The notes: generated by a model not told the origin, from the letters alone. A stretch of DNA of 40,921 bases from Desulfococcaceae bacterium HSG9 (GCA_030378005.1 JAUCGF010000123.1:1-40921); one strand, 5' to 3'; shown: positions 32,946 through 40,921, numbered from the stretch's first letter. Made by a program: numbers and translations.

Positions 32946-34337
32946 TTGAAATTCGGTGCAAACAAATTTAATTTTCTGCTTCTGTTTTTGATTTTTTTCG
33001 TTGTGATAATTATCTCGGCACTTTCATGGATATTAATACAACGGTTGGAAAGTAAAAAACCAGCCATCAGCGCGAGTTTGGATTCAGCAGTAATTGGTGC
33101 TTCTCAAAAAATTACTGTAACGGTGACAGATGAACACAGCGGTTTAAGGCAAGTCCGGATCGGTTTGCTTCAAAATGATAAAGAACGTCTTTTAACAGAT
33201 AAAAACAATTTTGCACAGGTTAATTTTTTAGGCCGCGGCGGGACGTTGAGAAATACGTTTACAATTACAGTCATCCCTGAAAAACTTGCACTCACCGATG
33301 GCCAGGCGATGTTACATATTGTCGCTTCCGATCAATCCTGGCGGAACTGGGGAAAAGGAAACCAAAATAATTTCGATCAAAAGATACAAATAGATACGCA
33401 GCCACCAGAAATTAATGTTGTCACCCGTGTACACAATATTGAACAAGGCGGTAGCGGTGTTATTATTTATAAAGTATCTGAAAAATGTTCCTCAAGTGGT
33501 GTTTATGTAGGTGATAATTTTTTCCCGGGCCATTCAGGAAATTTTAAAGACCCTTATGTTTTCATGGCTTTTTTCGCATTGGATTATCAACAGGGAACTG
33601 AAACCGATCTTTATCTACAGGCCGCTGATTCAGCCGGCAACATTTCCAAGGCTGAATTTCCGTTTCATATCCGTAGAAAAAAATTTAAACAAGACACTAT
33701 AAAATTAAGCGACCGTTTTTTCAAACGTAAAATGCCGGAATTTAAAACATATTTATCCTCCAATGAAAAACTGTCTTTGTCGGAACAATTTCTTGAAATT
33801 AACCGGAAGATGCGACAGGAAAATTATAAACAATTTATCAAAATCGCTGCTGCTACGGATAACACCTTGTTCTGGTCTGGTAAATTTATGAGATTTCCCC
33901 GTTCAGCTACCCGGGCCGAATTTGCTGATCATCGGGCATATCGTTATAAAGATGAAACCATAGATCATCAGGTTCATCTTGGTGTCGATTTGGCATCCTT
34001 AAAACATGCGCCCGTACCGTCCGCGAATAAGGGTAAAGTGGCTTTTGCCGGTACGATTGGAATTTATGGTAAAACGGTCGTTATTGATCATGGGTTTGGA
34101 CTATTCAGCACATATTCGCATTTAAGCCGCATAAACACTAAGCAAGGACAGTTGGTATCAAAAGGTGCGATTATTGGAAATACAGGAATGACAGGACTCG
34201 CAGGTGGAGATCATCTTCATTTCGGCATGATGGTCCATAATACCTTTGTCACGCCTGTTGAATGGTGGGATGCCGCATGGATTCGAAAAAATATAACGAA
34301 CAAAATCAAGGCGATTGACAATGAAGTCAATCAATAA
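32946..34337 (+). CDS. Membrane-anchored M23 (LytM-type) peptidase
   Basis: A 463-residue protein. One N-terminal membrane segment (about residues 9-32) is followed by Ig-like periplasmic regions (~40-240) and the M23 domain (~330-445). The zinc ligands are intact: HLGVDLAS gives His and Asp, and GDHLHFGM the second His pair. M23 enzymes cleave peptidoglycan cross-bridges or stem peptides. Retention of all ligands indicates an active endopeptidase rather than an EnvC/NlpD-type activator. The first codon is TTG, since in-frame upstream sequence meets a stop at 32931. It is upstream of the homocysteine biosynthesis gene by 67 bases. Confidence 0.92.
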   Translation: MKFGANKFNFLLLFLIFFVVIIISALSWILIQRLESKKPAISASLDSAVIGASQKITVTVTDEHSGLRQVRIGLLQNDKERLLTDKNNFAQVNFLGRGGTLRNTFTITVIPEKLALTDGQAMLHIVASDQSWRNWGKGNQNNFDQKIQIDTQPPEINVVTRVHNIEQGGSGVIIYKVSEKCSSSGVYVGDNFFPGHSGNFKDPYVFMAFFALDYQQGTETDLYLQAADSAGNISKAEFPFHIRRKKFKQDTIKLSDRFFKRKMPEFKTYLSSNEKLSLSEQFLEINRKMRQENYKQFIKIAAATDNTLFWSGKFMRFPRSATRAEFADHRAYRYKDETIDHQVHLGVDLASLKHAPVPSANKGKVAFAGTIGIYGKTVVIDHGFGLFSTYSHLSRINTKQGQLVSKGAIIGNTGMTGLAGGDHLHFGMMVHNTFVTPVEWWDAAWIRKNITNKIKAIDNEVNQ

Positions 34338-34404
34338 TCAGGTGTCAGGGCATTGAAACCTGAACACTGAAACACGGCTTGTGAAGGATGCCTAATTACA
34401 TACT

Positions 34405-35574
34405 ATGAGTACATTTAAAGTAAATAAAACCTATCAGGAAATTAACGCCAAAATCAAACGCGGCGAAGTTGTTGTCGTAACGGCTGATGAAATAATTGAT
34501 ATTGTCAAAGATCACGGAACTGTGGAAGCCGCCAGACAAGTTGACGTGGTGACCACGGGAACATTTGCGCCCATGTGTTCTTCCGGCGCGTTTATCAATT
34601 TCGGCCATACCCAGCCAGGTATTAAAGCTTCAAAAGTTTGGCTGAACAATGTGCCCGCTTATACGGGGGTGGCGGCTGTGGATTGCTTTATCGGAGCAAC
34701 CGAACCTTGTGAAGATGATCCGCTTAATAAAGTTTATCCGGGAGAATTTAACTACGGCGGGGGTCATGTGATTCAAGACCTGCTGGCCGGACAGAATGTC
34801 CATTTAAAAGCGACCGCTTATGGAACCGATTGTTACCCTAATCGTCAGGTTGAAAAAGAAATAGCGCTTGAGACAGTTCCCAGCGCGACTTTGTGCAATA
34901 TTCGCAACGCCTATCAAAACTACAACTGTGCGGTGAACCTTACTGATAGAACGAAATATACTTATATGGGTGCTTTGAAACCTCACGCCGCAAATGCCAA
35001 CTATTGTTCAGCCGGACAGTTAAGCCCGCTCTTTAATGATCCTTTTTACAAAACCATCGGTTTGGGAACCCGCATTTTTCTTGGCGGCGGTGTCGGATGG
35101 GTCACTTTCCCCGGCACGCAGCACAACCCGTCCAAACCCAGAACACCTGAAGGCGTGCCTGTTTCGCCGGCCGGAACCTTATGGGTAATGGGTGACTTAA
35201 AACAGATGAGTTCCCAATGGCTGGTCGGTGTAAGCATTCAAGGATACGGATGTTCGCTGTCCGTAGGAATCGGCGTTCCCATCCCGATTCTGAATGAGGA
35301 AATCGCTGGATACACAGCTATAGCGGATGAAGATATTTTTACACAGGTTATTGACTATGGAAATGATTACCCCCTGGGGGTCAACAATAGCCTGGGGCAA
35401 GTCAGCTATGCCGAATTGAAAAGCGGTCATATTAAATTGAATGACAGAGATGTTCATACTGTTCCCCTCTCAAGTATGGTCAAAGCGCGTGAAATTGCTG
35501 ATATTTTGAAAAAACAGATAGCTTCGGGCGAATTTACCTTGGGCGAACCGCAATTTACACTTCCGGTTTCTTAA
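34405..35574 (+). CDS. DUF39-family homocysteine biosynthesis protein
   Basis: A 389-residue protein of the HcyBio/DUF39 family. The family is known from methanogens and sulfate-reducing bacteria, where it helps form homocysteine from aspartate semialdehyde and sulfide. Conserved Cys-containing motifs are visible: TTGTFAPMCSSGAFINFGH, DCFIGATEPCEDD, YGTDCYP and SIQGYGCSLSVGIG. The usual partner, a NIL-domain ferredoxin, is not adjacent, and no C-terminal CBS pair is present. Length matches the CBS-less form. It supports a sulfide-rich anaerobic lifestyle. A 7-bp-period tract (34338-34377) lies between it and the peptidase gene. Confidence 0.9.
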   Translation: MSTFKVNKTYQEINAKIKRGEVVVVTADEIIDIVKDHGTVEAARQVDVVTTGTFAPMCSSGAFINFGHTQPGIKASKVWLNNVPAYTGVAAVDCFIGATEPCEDDPLNKVYPGEFNYGGGHVIQDLLAGQNVHLKATAYGTDCYPNRQVEKEIALETVPSATLCNIRNAYQNYNCAVNLTDRTKYTYMGALKPHAANANYCSAGQLSPLFNDPFYKTIGLGTRIFLGGGVGWVTFPGTQHNPSKPRTPEGVPVSPAGTLWVMGDLKQMSSQWLVGVSIQGYGCSLSVGIGVPIPILNEEIAGYTAIADEDIFTQVIDYGNDYPLGVNNSLGQVSYAELKSGHIKLNDRDVHTVPLSSMVKAREIADILKKQIASGEFTLGEPQFTLPVS

Positions 35575-35622
35575 ACAATTGAAAGTTTAAAGTTATTTAG
35601 TATCATTTTTTAAAGGGTAAAT

Positions 35623-36153
35623 ATGAAATCACCACAAATATTAATATTAGGAATCGGTTCTATCCTTATGACCGATGAAGGCTTTGGCGTACGGGTTGTT
35701 GAGCGGATACAGGAGCAGTACGACTTTTCCGACAACGTTGCGTTGGCTGATGGCGGCGTGCTTGGCTTGAACCTTCTTGGTGTGATAGCGGAGGCGGATT
35801 ATTTAATTGTTGTTGATATTATCCGCAATCATGGTGCGCCGGGGGATTTGTATCGTCTGGAAGGCAGCCAGATACCGGAAAGGATACGCGCCAAAAATTC
35901 GCTGCATCAGATTGATTTCTTAGAAGCCCTTACATTATGCCAAGCACTTGATCATGTGCCGGAAACTGTTATTTTGGGTGTTGAACCGGAAGATATCGAC
36001 ACCCTCAGCATTGAGATCACACCTATGCTGGATAAACAAATTGATCCTACCATCTGTAAAGTCTTGGCCGAAATTGAACGTCTTGGTGGAACCTATCACC
36101 TGAAAACGGAAAAAATTAAAGCGAATTGTGCTTCTGAAAGGTGTATTTGCTGA
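35623..36153 (+). CDS. [NiFe]-hydrogenase maturation endopeptidase (HyaD/HybD family)
   Basis: A 176-residue protease. The three nickel-recognising residues are in place: Glu16 in GIGSILMTDEGFG, Asp in LIVVDIIRN and His in NSLHQID. The enzyme removes a C-terminal peptide from the large subunit after the NiFe centre is built. Its stop overlaps the hypC start by one base (TGATG). No hydrogenase structural gene is in the window, so the substrate is encoded elsewhere. Together with the CooC proteins it indicates strong use of nickel enzymes. Confidence 0.95.
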   Translation: MKSPQILILGIGSILMTDEGFGVRVVERIQEQYDFSDNVALADGGVLGLNLLGVIAEADYLIVVDIIRNHGAPGDLYRLEGSQIPERIRAKNSLHQIDFLEALTLCQALDHVPETVILGVEPEDIDTLSIEITPMLDKQIDPTICKVLAEIERLGGTYHLKTEKIKANCASERCIC

Positions 36154-36392
36154 TGTGTCTTGCCATTCCTTCACAAGTTGTTAAAATTGAAAATAATATC
36201 GGAACTGTTGAAATTGACGGCGTCAAAAGAGACGCCAGTCTGCTGTTGCTCGAAGATGTTGAGGTCGGCGATTATGTGATTATCCACGCCGGATTTGCGA
36301 TTCACAAAATTGATGTGGAAACCGCCTTGGAATCCTTGGCATTTCTGCGTGAAGCCGCTGAATATGTGGAAACCCAAGCACCGGATATTTAA
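36153..36392 (+). CDS. hypC: HypC/HybG/HupF hydrogenase assembly chaperone
   Basis: A 79-residue HypC. The start at 36153 is required, because HypC must begin Met-Cys (MCLAIPSQVV): Cys2 binds the Fe(CN)2CO moiety and the hydrogenase large subunit. YVIIHAGFAIHKID carries the conserved His. It overlaps the protease gene by one base, indicating translational coupling. The target duplication of a MITE begins at the final base of its stop codon, so transcription downstream of hypC may be altered by that insertion. Confidence 0.95.
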   Translation: MCLAIPSQVVKIENNIGTVEIDGVKRDASLLLLEDVEVGDYVIIHAGFAIHKIDVETALESLAFLREAAEYVETQAPDI

Positions 36393-36725
36393 ATTCTTGG
36401 TAGTGGTAAACAGGTAGTGCTTAATTTTTTGTTAAAATAAACAAGTGATTACCAGTTTCAATCAGCTAAAGTATTTTCAATAAATTGATTGTGATTTTGT
36501 CATTAAGCCGTATTTAATAAGGTTTTGCCATTTTGAGTGCATTTATACCAAGTTTTATAAAGTTAAGCGTATAAATTAAAACGGATTGATATTATAGAAT
36601 AAATAGCTGGCACTACCTGTTTACCACTACCAAATTCTTATATATTCGGATAATCAATCGCACTATTCTGAAACCACCAAAACCGAATCAGTATGTTACA
36701 GGATGAGTTGAAAGGATTAGCCTTT
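36393..36725. other. Spacer dominated by a MITE
   Basis: Almost all of this 333-bp gap is the 235-bp MITE at 36398-36632 with its target duplications. The remaining ~90 bases lead to the REC-PAS-PAS gene. Confidence 0.85.
36398..36632. mobile_element. 235-bp MITE with perfect 23-bp terminal inverted repeats and 6-bp target duplication
   Basis: The left terminus (36398-36420, beginning TGGTAGTGGTAAACAGG) is perfectly inverted at 36610-36632. The hexamer AATTCT is duplicated directly outside both ends (36392-36397 and 36633-36638). The interior is AT-rich and non-coding. A second copy of the left ~198 bases occurs at 40584-40782. These are the defining marks of a non-autonomous transposable element. 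A 6-bp duplication would suit, for example, IS1634-type transposases, but does not identify the family. Confidence 0.93.
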
Positions 36726-38063
36726 ATGAACACAATTCAAAAAAATCCCGCGCGGATTCTTATTGTTGATGATGAATCAATCTTTTTAGACTTGTACCAG
36801 GCCGCTCTATGTCCGGAACAATACCCCGCTGAAATGATTGCGGTGAAAGAGAACGATACTTGCTTGGAACCAATTCGTCTGTGTTCAGATGAATTTGAGA
36901 TTTCACTCTGTAACCAAGGTGATCAAGCCATCAGGGTTGTACAGTCCGCTATGGAAATACGACAACCCTTTGCTGTTGCTTTTATTGATGTGCGTATGCC
37001 CCCTGGGCCGGATGGTATGCAGACCGCTCTGCAAATCAGGCAATTAGACCCTTTCATTCAAATTGTAATTGCAACCGCTTTTTCCGATTTTCATCCGCAG
37101 GATTTTTCTCAGAGTATTCTTCCCAAAGACAGATTGCTTTACGTGCAAAAACCGTTTCACCTGCATGAAATCAGCCAATGGGCATCAGCGCTGTCTGCTA
37201 AATGGCGTGTTGAGCGCGATTTGCGCAGCGTGAACCAGGGATTAGAAAAACGAATCAGGGAACGCACATCAGAACTCTCTAAAGCTTATGCAAATCTACA
37301 GCGGAGAGAGAATGAAAACTGGGCGTTAATTGAAAACATGCCCAGTATTGTCTGCCGGGGGTATGCCGATGGTTCTATGGAATTTTTTGATGACCGCATT
37401 GAAACGCTGACAGGTTACAGTAGAGAGGATTTTTTTTCCCGGCGAATCAAACTGTTTGATCTGTTCATTGATGAAAAAGAGATCGAATCGACCCAGGAGA
37501 CTTTGAGACAGGCTCTGAAATCAGGTGGATATTACAAACGCGAATACCGTATCAGATCAAAAAATGGAAATGTTCTCTGGATTGAAGGCAGAGGAAAGGT
37601 CGTTTTTAATGAACATGGCGACATTCAATTTATTATCGGCACACTTACCAATATTACCCAGCAGAAGTTGATACTACGGACTTTAAATGAATCAGAGCAA
37701 AAATATCGTTCTCTGTTTGTCAACACCCCAAATCCCATTTTAATCGTTAACCGGGCAACATTAAAAATTATGGAAAGCAACCCCGCGACTGAAAAAGTTT
37801 ATGGTTTCACATACGAAGAATTGATTGACCGTCATTTTGCCGATATCTGTGATATCAACAATGAGAATGTACGTTCAACGCTGGATGAAATCGGATATAA
37901 GAATTCCGACTGTGTAGAATTGCGTAAGCTCCGACATCATAACAGATTGGAATCTTTTTATATGAATGCCACAGCTTGTTCGATGCGGTATAACGATACG
38001 GATTTACTTGTCTTTTTCATGGCCATTGATACAATTTTGAAAAATGAAGATTTCACAAATTAA
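36726..38063 (+). CDS. Response regulator with two PAS domains and no catalytic output
   Basis: A 445-residue protein. The receiver domain (~8-165) has the acidic pair in RILIVDDES, acceptor Asp in AVAFIDVRMPPGPDG and Lys in YVQKPFHLH. About 35 extra residues are inserted after the first strand (QYPAEMIAVKENDT region). A coiled coil (~170-205) leads to two PAS/PAC domains (~210-330, ending GDIQFIIGTLTNITQQK; and ~340-440). No kinase, GGDEF or HTH domain follows, so the output must be by protein contact. The start at 36726 has AAGGA upstream; an ATG at 36693 has none. A MITE lies 94 bases upstream. The 3' end overlaps minE by 11 bases tail to tail. Confidence 0.88.
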   Translation: MNTIQKNPARILIVDDESIFLDLYQAALCPEQYPAEMIAVKENDTCLEPIRLCSDEFEISLCNQGDQAIRVVQSAMEIRQPFAVAFIDVRMPPGPDGMQTALQIRQLDPFIQIVIATAFSDFHPQDFSQSILPKDRLLYVQKPFHLHEISQWASALSAKWRVERDLRSVNQGLEKRIRERTSELSKAYANLQRRENENWALIENMPSIVCRGYADGSMEFFDDRIETLTGYSREDFFSRRIKLFDLFIDEKEIESTQETLRQALKSGGYYKREYRIRSKNGNVLWIEGRGKVVFNEHGDIQFIIGTLTNITQQKLILRTLNESEQKYRSLFVNTPNPILIVNRATLKIMESNPATEKVYGFTYEELIDRHFADICDINNENVRSTLDEIGYKNSDCVELRKLRHHNRLESFYMNATACSMRYNDTDLLVFFMAIDTILKNEDFTN

Positions 38064-38337
38064 GCTTGTTTTTATGTTTAGTCGCTATAATAGGTGTATT
38101 GACAACCAGTGCTGAAACATCGTCGTAACGCTGGATATCCAATTTAAAGGCTTCTTTGTCAATTTCAAAATAACGTGAAATCACTTCAATAACATCTCTG
38201 TTCAGATTGTTAAGCGTATCATCAGACACTTCCAGACGGTCATAAATCAGAGCAAATTTAAGCCGTTGTTTAGCGACATTTTTACTACCGCTCTTACCAC
38301 CGCTTTTCATCAGCTTGCGAAAAATTCCATTGATCAT
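38053..38337 (-). CDS. minE: MinE, topological factor of cell division
   Basis: A 94-residue MinE. The anti-MinCD segment SKNVAKQRLKFALIYDRLEV is at residues ~18-38 and the topological domain follows (LNRDVIEVISRYFEID, then KLDIQRYDDVSALVVNTPI). The start at 38337 (MINGIFRKL) is chosen because AAGG lies eight bases upstream; upstream ATGs at 38343 and 38364 are poorer. MinE drives pole-to-pole movement of MinD. It follows minD by ten bases. Confidence 0.93.
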   Translation of the reverse strand: MINGIFRKLMKSGGKSGSKNVAKQRLKFALIYDRLEVSDDTLNNLNRDVIEVISRYFEIDKEAFKLDIQRYDDVSALVVNTPIIATKHKNKLNL

Positions 38338-38347
38338 GGGCATTACC

Positions 38348-39148
38348 TTATTTTCGGATGCCAAACCTAGTGCCTATTGTTTTCCATATAGATTTGGATG
38401 GGATAGGAACGATAATCGGAAGATCATACTGACCATTGAGACGCTTGGCAATACGCTGAAATGCCTCTCCGGCCGCGGAATCTTTTTGCAGAATAAGCGG
38501 GGTTCCCGTATTCGTAGCGACAATCACCCGGTCATCCATTTGAACCAATCCAATCAAATCAATAGATAGCACATCTAAGACATCATCATGGCTTAACATA
38601 TCACCATTTTCCACCATATCAGGGATGATACGATTGATAACCAAACGAGGCGTAATTGAACGGGCGTATAGAAGGCCGATAACGCGGTCCGCATCACGCA
38701 CGGACGCAACTTCGGGCGTACATATCACGATTGCGTCATCGGCACCGGCGACGGTATTCTCAAACCCCTGTTCAATTCCGGCGGGGCAGTCCATCAAAAC
38801 GAAGTCAAATGCGCTACGTAATTTCTTGCAAAACCGAATCATATCCTCCGGTGTAAGAACGTTTTTATTGTCGCTCTGAGAAGCGGGGATAAGGAAAAGG
38901 TTTTTGATACGGCGGTCTCTGATAGCCGCCTGCCTAAGTTGGCATCTGCCATGCACGGCATCGACAATATTGAAGACAATGCGATTTTCCAACCCCATCA
39001 TAACATCAAGATTGCGAAGACCTATATCCATATCAACAACAGCAACGCGTCGTCCTTCCATGGCCAAAGCCGTTCCAATTGAAGCCGTAGCGGTTGTTTT
39101 TCCAACACCACCCTTGCCCGAAGTGATAACGATAATTCTTCCTTCCAA
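38348..39148 (-). CDS. minD: MinD, septum-site determining ATPase
   Basis: A 266-residue ParA/MinD ATPase. It has deviant Walker A GKGGVGKTT, VVDMDIGLRNLDVMMGLE, Walker B FVLMDCPAGIE and a C-terminal amphipathic membrane-targeting tail (SKSIWKTIGTRFGIRK). With MinE it positions the division septum. The start codon is TTG at 39148, with AGAGG seven bases upstream. minC, normally just upstream, is absent; instead a PEGA-domain gene lies there. An imperfectly placed hairpin (39202-39230, 9-bp stem) sits in the spacer. Confidence 0.96.
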   Translation of the reverse strand: MEGRIIVITSGKGGVGKTTATASIGTALAMEGRRVAVVDMDIGLRNLDVMMGLENRIVFNIVDAVHGRCQLRQAAIRDRRIKNLFLIPASQSDNKNVLTPEDMIRFCKKLRSAFDFVLMDCPAGIEQGFENTVAGADDAIVICTPEVASVRDADRVIGLLYARSITPRLVINRIIPDMVENGDMLSHDDVLDVLSIDLIGLVQMDDRVIVATNTGTPLILQKDSAAGEAFQRIAKRLNGQYDLPIIVPIPSKSIWKTIGTRFGIRK

Positions 39149-39256
39149 ATTTATACCTCTGTAAACCTAGGGGATGAGAACGAAACAACTTCCCCATTTT
39201 TCTTGCTCTTTTCATTAGTTTAAGAGCAAGAGATTAGTTCCGGGTGAATTACTTAA

Positions 39257-40198
39257 TTACATCTCCTGTGTGACCAGTTTTAATGTTGCGGTATGGTTTG
39301 ACAATGTTTCCCAACCATCCATTTGAGTCGTTTTCCCGAATTTGATTCTAAATTCACCCACTTTTATTTTCTCACTATCTCGCGATGTAAAAAGTTCTAC
39401 AATTTTAATGTCTTGCACCCATTCGGCCCTGTCAGCCATTCCCCCACTGACTTTTACAAATCCGTCAGCATTGAAAGACACTTTGAGTTTCCAACAATCT
39501 CCATAAGTGTTGCATTCGGAACCTTCCCAATTTGTGTCCGCAACCGAAAAATCTTGATTGTTTTTACCTTGGCTAAAATCATGATCTTCTTCAGTACTGG
39601 CGATCAGCACTTCTTTGGTAATCCGATTTTCCTTCAAAAGTCCTGAAATTATAAGAGTTTCATTGGGTTTGAGATCAAATCCCCCCCCCACGGATTTATT
39701 TTTGAAATTAAATCCGATAGCATGGCTGCCGACAAAAATATTCTCAATTTTTTTATCTGCTTCGCCAATTCTTTTGCCATCAAGATAGATAATGGCATGC
39801 AATGGAACACTTTTAATAATTACCGTGCCAACTTGTTTAACCATCGATTTGTTATCAATGCTGACAACATCTTCGATTCTCATCTTTGGAAAAATAAAAC
39901 TGATCCGGAGCTTAATAACCTGATCATCAAATACACGCACATCAGTATAAAATGGTTCAAATCCTTTGGTAACGGCTTTGATATTATAAAGGCCGGTTTT
40001 TAAACGATCAAAGTATATGCCTTCTCGCCCCTCTATCGCCCCTCTGTATTCTTCATTTAGCCAAATATTGACTACAGGATTGCGATCTGTAATTTCGGAT
40101 TTGACAACAATGTGAATACCGCCGGCAGCCTGAGCCAGGCAGGGGAATCCCAGCAAAAAGATGACTAAAACAATTTTAATTATTTGTTTTGTTTGCAT
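39257..40198 (-). CDS. Exported PEGA-domain protein
   Basis: A 313-residue protein with a cleavable signal peptide (hydrophobic IIKIVLVIFLLGFPCLAQA, cleavage after AQA). Two PEGA-like beta modules follow: ~42-95 (VNIWLNEEYRGAIEG, then LKTGLYNIKAVTKGFEPF) and ~123-170 (GTVIIKSVPLHAIIYLDGKR, then IFVGSHAIGF). The C-terminal ~100 residues are beta-rich with a Cys pair (SECNTYGDCWKL) and match no family I recognise. PEGA modules are thought to bind cell-wall or surface polysaccharide. GGAG precedes the ATG at 40198. It stands upstream of minD on the same strand. Confidence 0.8.
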   Translation of the reverse strand: MQTKQIIKIVLVIFLLGFPCLAQAAGGIHIVVKSEITDRNPVVNIWLNEEYRGAIEGREGIYFDRLKTGLYNIKAVTKGFEPFYTDVRVFDDQVIKLRISFIFPKMRIEDVVSIDNKSMVKQVGTVIIKSVPLHAIIYLDGKRIGEADKKIENIFVGSHAIGFNFKNKSVGGGFDLKPNETLIISGLLKENRITKEVLIASTEEDHDFSQGKNNQDFSVADTNWEGSECNTYGDCWKLKVSFNADGFVKVSGGMADRAEWVQDIKIVELFTSRDSEKIKVGEFRIKFGKTTQMDGWETLSNHTATLKLVTQEM

Positions 40199-40583
40199 TG
40201 CATCTCCAAGTGTAAAACGTTTATTGGTTCCAAGACATTTTGTTGATTGATGTATTTAAATAAATACAGTAACTGGCAAAAGTCAGTCTCTGGCGGTATG
40301 GCATCACCTTTGATTTCAGCCGGGATATGTTGATATTTCAAATTCGACTTTCACCATAACCCAGTATTTACAATTACTTACGGATAAAATAGCTCAAATG
40401 TAGTATGATGATTAATTGCTTGAAAATTAAGATGATTTTATCAAATGTCAACAAAGCCTGACAAATTGCCATCTAAAATCTGATTGTAACAGATAATTTT
40501 GTTGGATGCAACTGTTTCTTTTTTGGCAATACCACAAAAATCACTTTTGCCTAATGAACAAAAATTTAATAAAGTAAACAATA

Positions 40584-40782
40584 TGGTAGTGGTAAACAGG
40601 TAGTGTTCAATTTTTTGTTAAAATAAACAAGTGATTAGCAGTTTCAGGAAGCTAAAGCATTTTGAATAAATCGATTGTGATTTTGTCATTAAGTCGTATT
40701 TGATAAGGTTTTGCCATTTTGAGTGCATGTATACCAAAGTTTTATAAAATTAAGCGCATAAATCACAACATATTGATATTAT
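40584..40782 (+). mobile_element. Partial second copy of the MITE sequence (left end only)
   Basis: This ~199-base segment matches 36398-36595 throughout with scattered substitutions and one extra base. It begins with the same terminal repeat (22 of 23 bases identical). Similarity stops abruptly at 40782 and the right terminal repeat is absent within the window. It is joined directly to transposase coding sequence. Confidence 0.85.
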
Positions 40783-40921
40783 CAATTATCAGTAGATGAG
40801 AATCCCGAATCTCGGCGCATTTCCATCGATGCTGAAGCTGAAGTGAAGATAGGGGAATTTTCACGAAACGGGAAATCGCGGGACCGGGATGCGAAAAAAG
40901 CGGGCGATCATGACATGAATC
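40777..40921 (+). pseudogene. Transposase fragment (DDE type, possibly ISAzo13-like), 5' truncated and cut by window edge
   Basis: The frame is open from 40777 to the window end, after an in-frame TGA at 40774. It reads ENPESRRISIDAEAEVKIGE then FSRNGKSRDRDAKK then AGDHDMN. This resembles the RISIDTKA...IG.FSRGGKSR...DHD block that I associate with ISAzo13-like (Rhodopirellula-type) transposases, where the Asp of ISID is catalytic. There is no start codon and no room for the N-terminal ~150 residues. Codon use is more G+C-rich than the flanking repeat. Family assignment is from memory and tentative. Confidence 0.5.

Larger units (their letters stand above)
40199..40921. other. Non-coding right end with a repeat copy and a transposase fragment
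   Basis: From 40199 to 40583 the sequence is AT-rich with a TATTTAAATAAATA palindrome near 40253 and no gene I can support. A diverged copy of the MITE left part follows (40584-40782), then a transposase reading frame that runs off the window. Confidence 0.6.

Noticed and set aside
39202..39230. 9-bp hairpin between the PEGA gene and minD as a terminator
   Set aside because: The stem is perfect but neither strand has a T run after it. It may be a terminator remnant or chance, so it is only mentioned under minD.
40300..40325. TATGGCATCACCTTTGATT as a sigma-54 promoter
   Set aside because: The -12 GC is GA, and no plus-strand gene lies downstream except the repeat and a transposase fragment.

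Overview
The window looks like a chromosomal segment of an anaerobic, Gram-negative, moderately AT-rich bacterium, most likely a Desulfobacterota (deltaproteobacterial) lineage. The evidence is the kdsA-kdsC-lptC-lptA-lptB-rpoN-hpf-rapZ-EIIA(Man) gene order, a DUF39-type homocysteine biosynthesis protein typical of sulfate reducers and methanogens, two CooC-type nickel insertases, a hydrogenase maturation protease with HypC, a split PurH and heavy use of sigma-54. No species can be named from sequence alone.

Layout. (1) 1-5642, minus strand: a chemosensory operon reading CheB-like, CheW, CheY, two stand-alone Hpt-like proteins that have lost the phosphorylatable histidine, then a multi-Hpt CheA-type protein that runs off the left edge and carries at least six 37-residue acidic repeats. 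A consensus sigma-54 promoter precedes it. (2) 5932-8788: phage-shock module, pspF divergent from pspABC, with a sigma-54 promoter before pspA. (3) 8832-9539: accessory patch with a SnoaL-like gene, an attC-like site, a truncated PIN-domain gene and a perfect terminator hairpin. (4) 9579-10361: a CooC-like ATPase. (5) 10443-15221, minus: a GrpE-like / lidless Hsp70 / membrane-anchored protein set. The membrane protein has two J-like modules without HPD and a DUF1566 C-terminus. This is the best candidate for an undescribed system. (6) 15513-20275, minus: HD-GYP response regulator, CooC and a translationally coupled Ski2-like helicase, plus a possible small Cys-rich protein. (7) 20403-21629: gspF.

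(8) 21713-32498, minus: housekeeping block of kdsA, kdsC, lptC, lptA, lptB, rpoN, hpf, rapZ, EIIA(Man), gap, secG, tRNA-Leu(GAG) and a two-gene purH. hpf has its own consensus sigma-54 promoter. (9) 32946-36392, plus: M23 peptidase, homocysteine biosynthesis protein, hydrogenase protease and hypC. (10) 36393-40921: a 235-bp MITE with perfect terminal repeats and a 6-bp target duplication, a REC-PAS-PAS protein, minDE without minC, a PEGA-domain exported protein, and a second partial copy of the MITE sequence joined to a transposase fragment at the right edge.

Sigma-54 is a shared theme: rpoN is here and three good -24/-12 promoters precede the chemosensory operon, pspA and hpf. A second theme is degenerate signalling or chaperone modules (Hpt without His, CheB without Ser/His, J-like domains without HPD), which suggests adaptor roles rather than catalysis. 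Intergenic spaces repeatedly carry degenerate tandem repeats with a 7-bp period.
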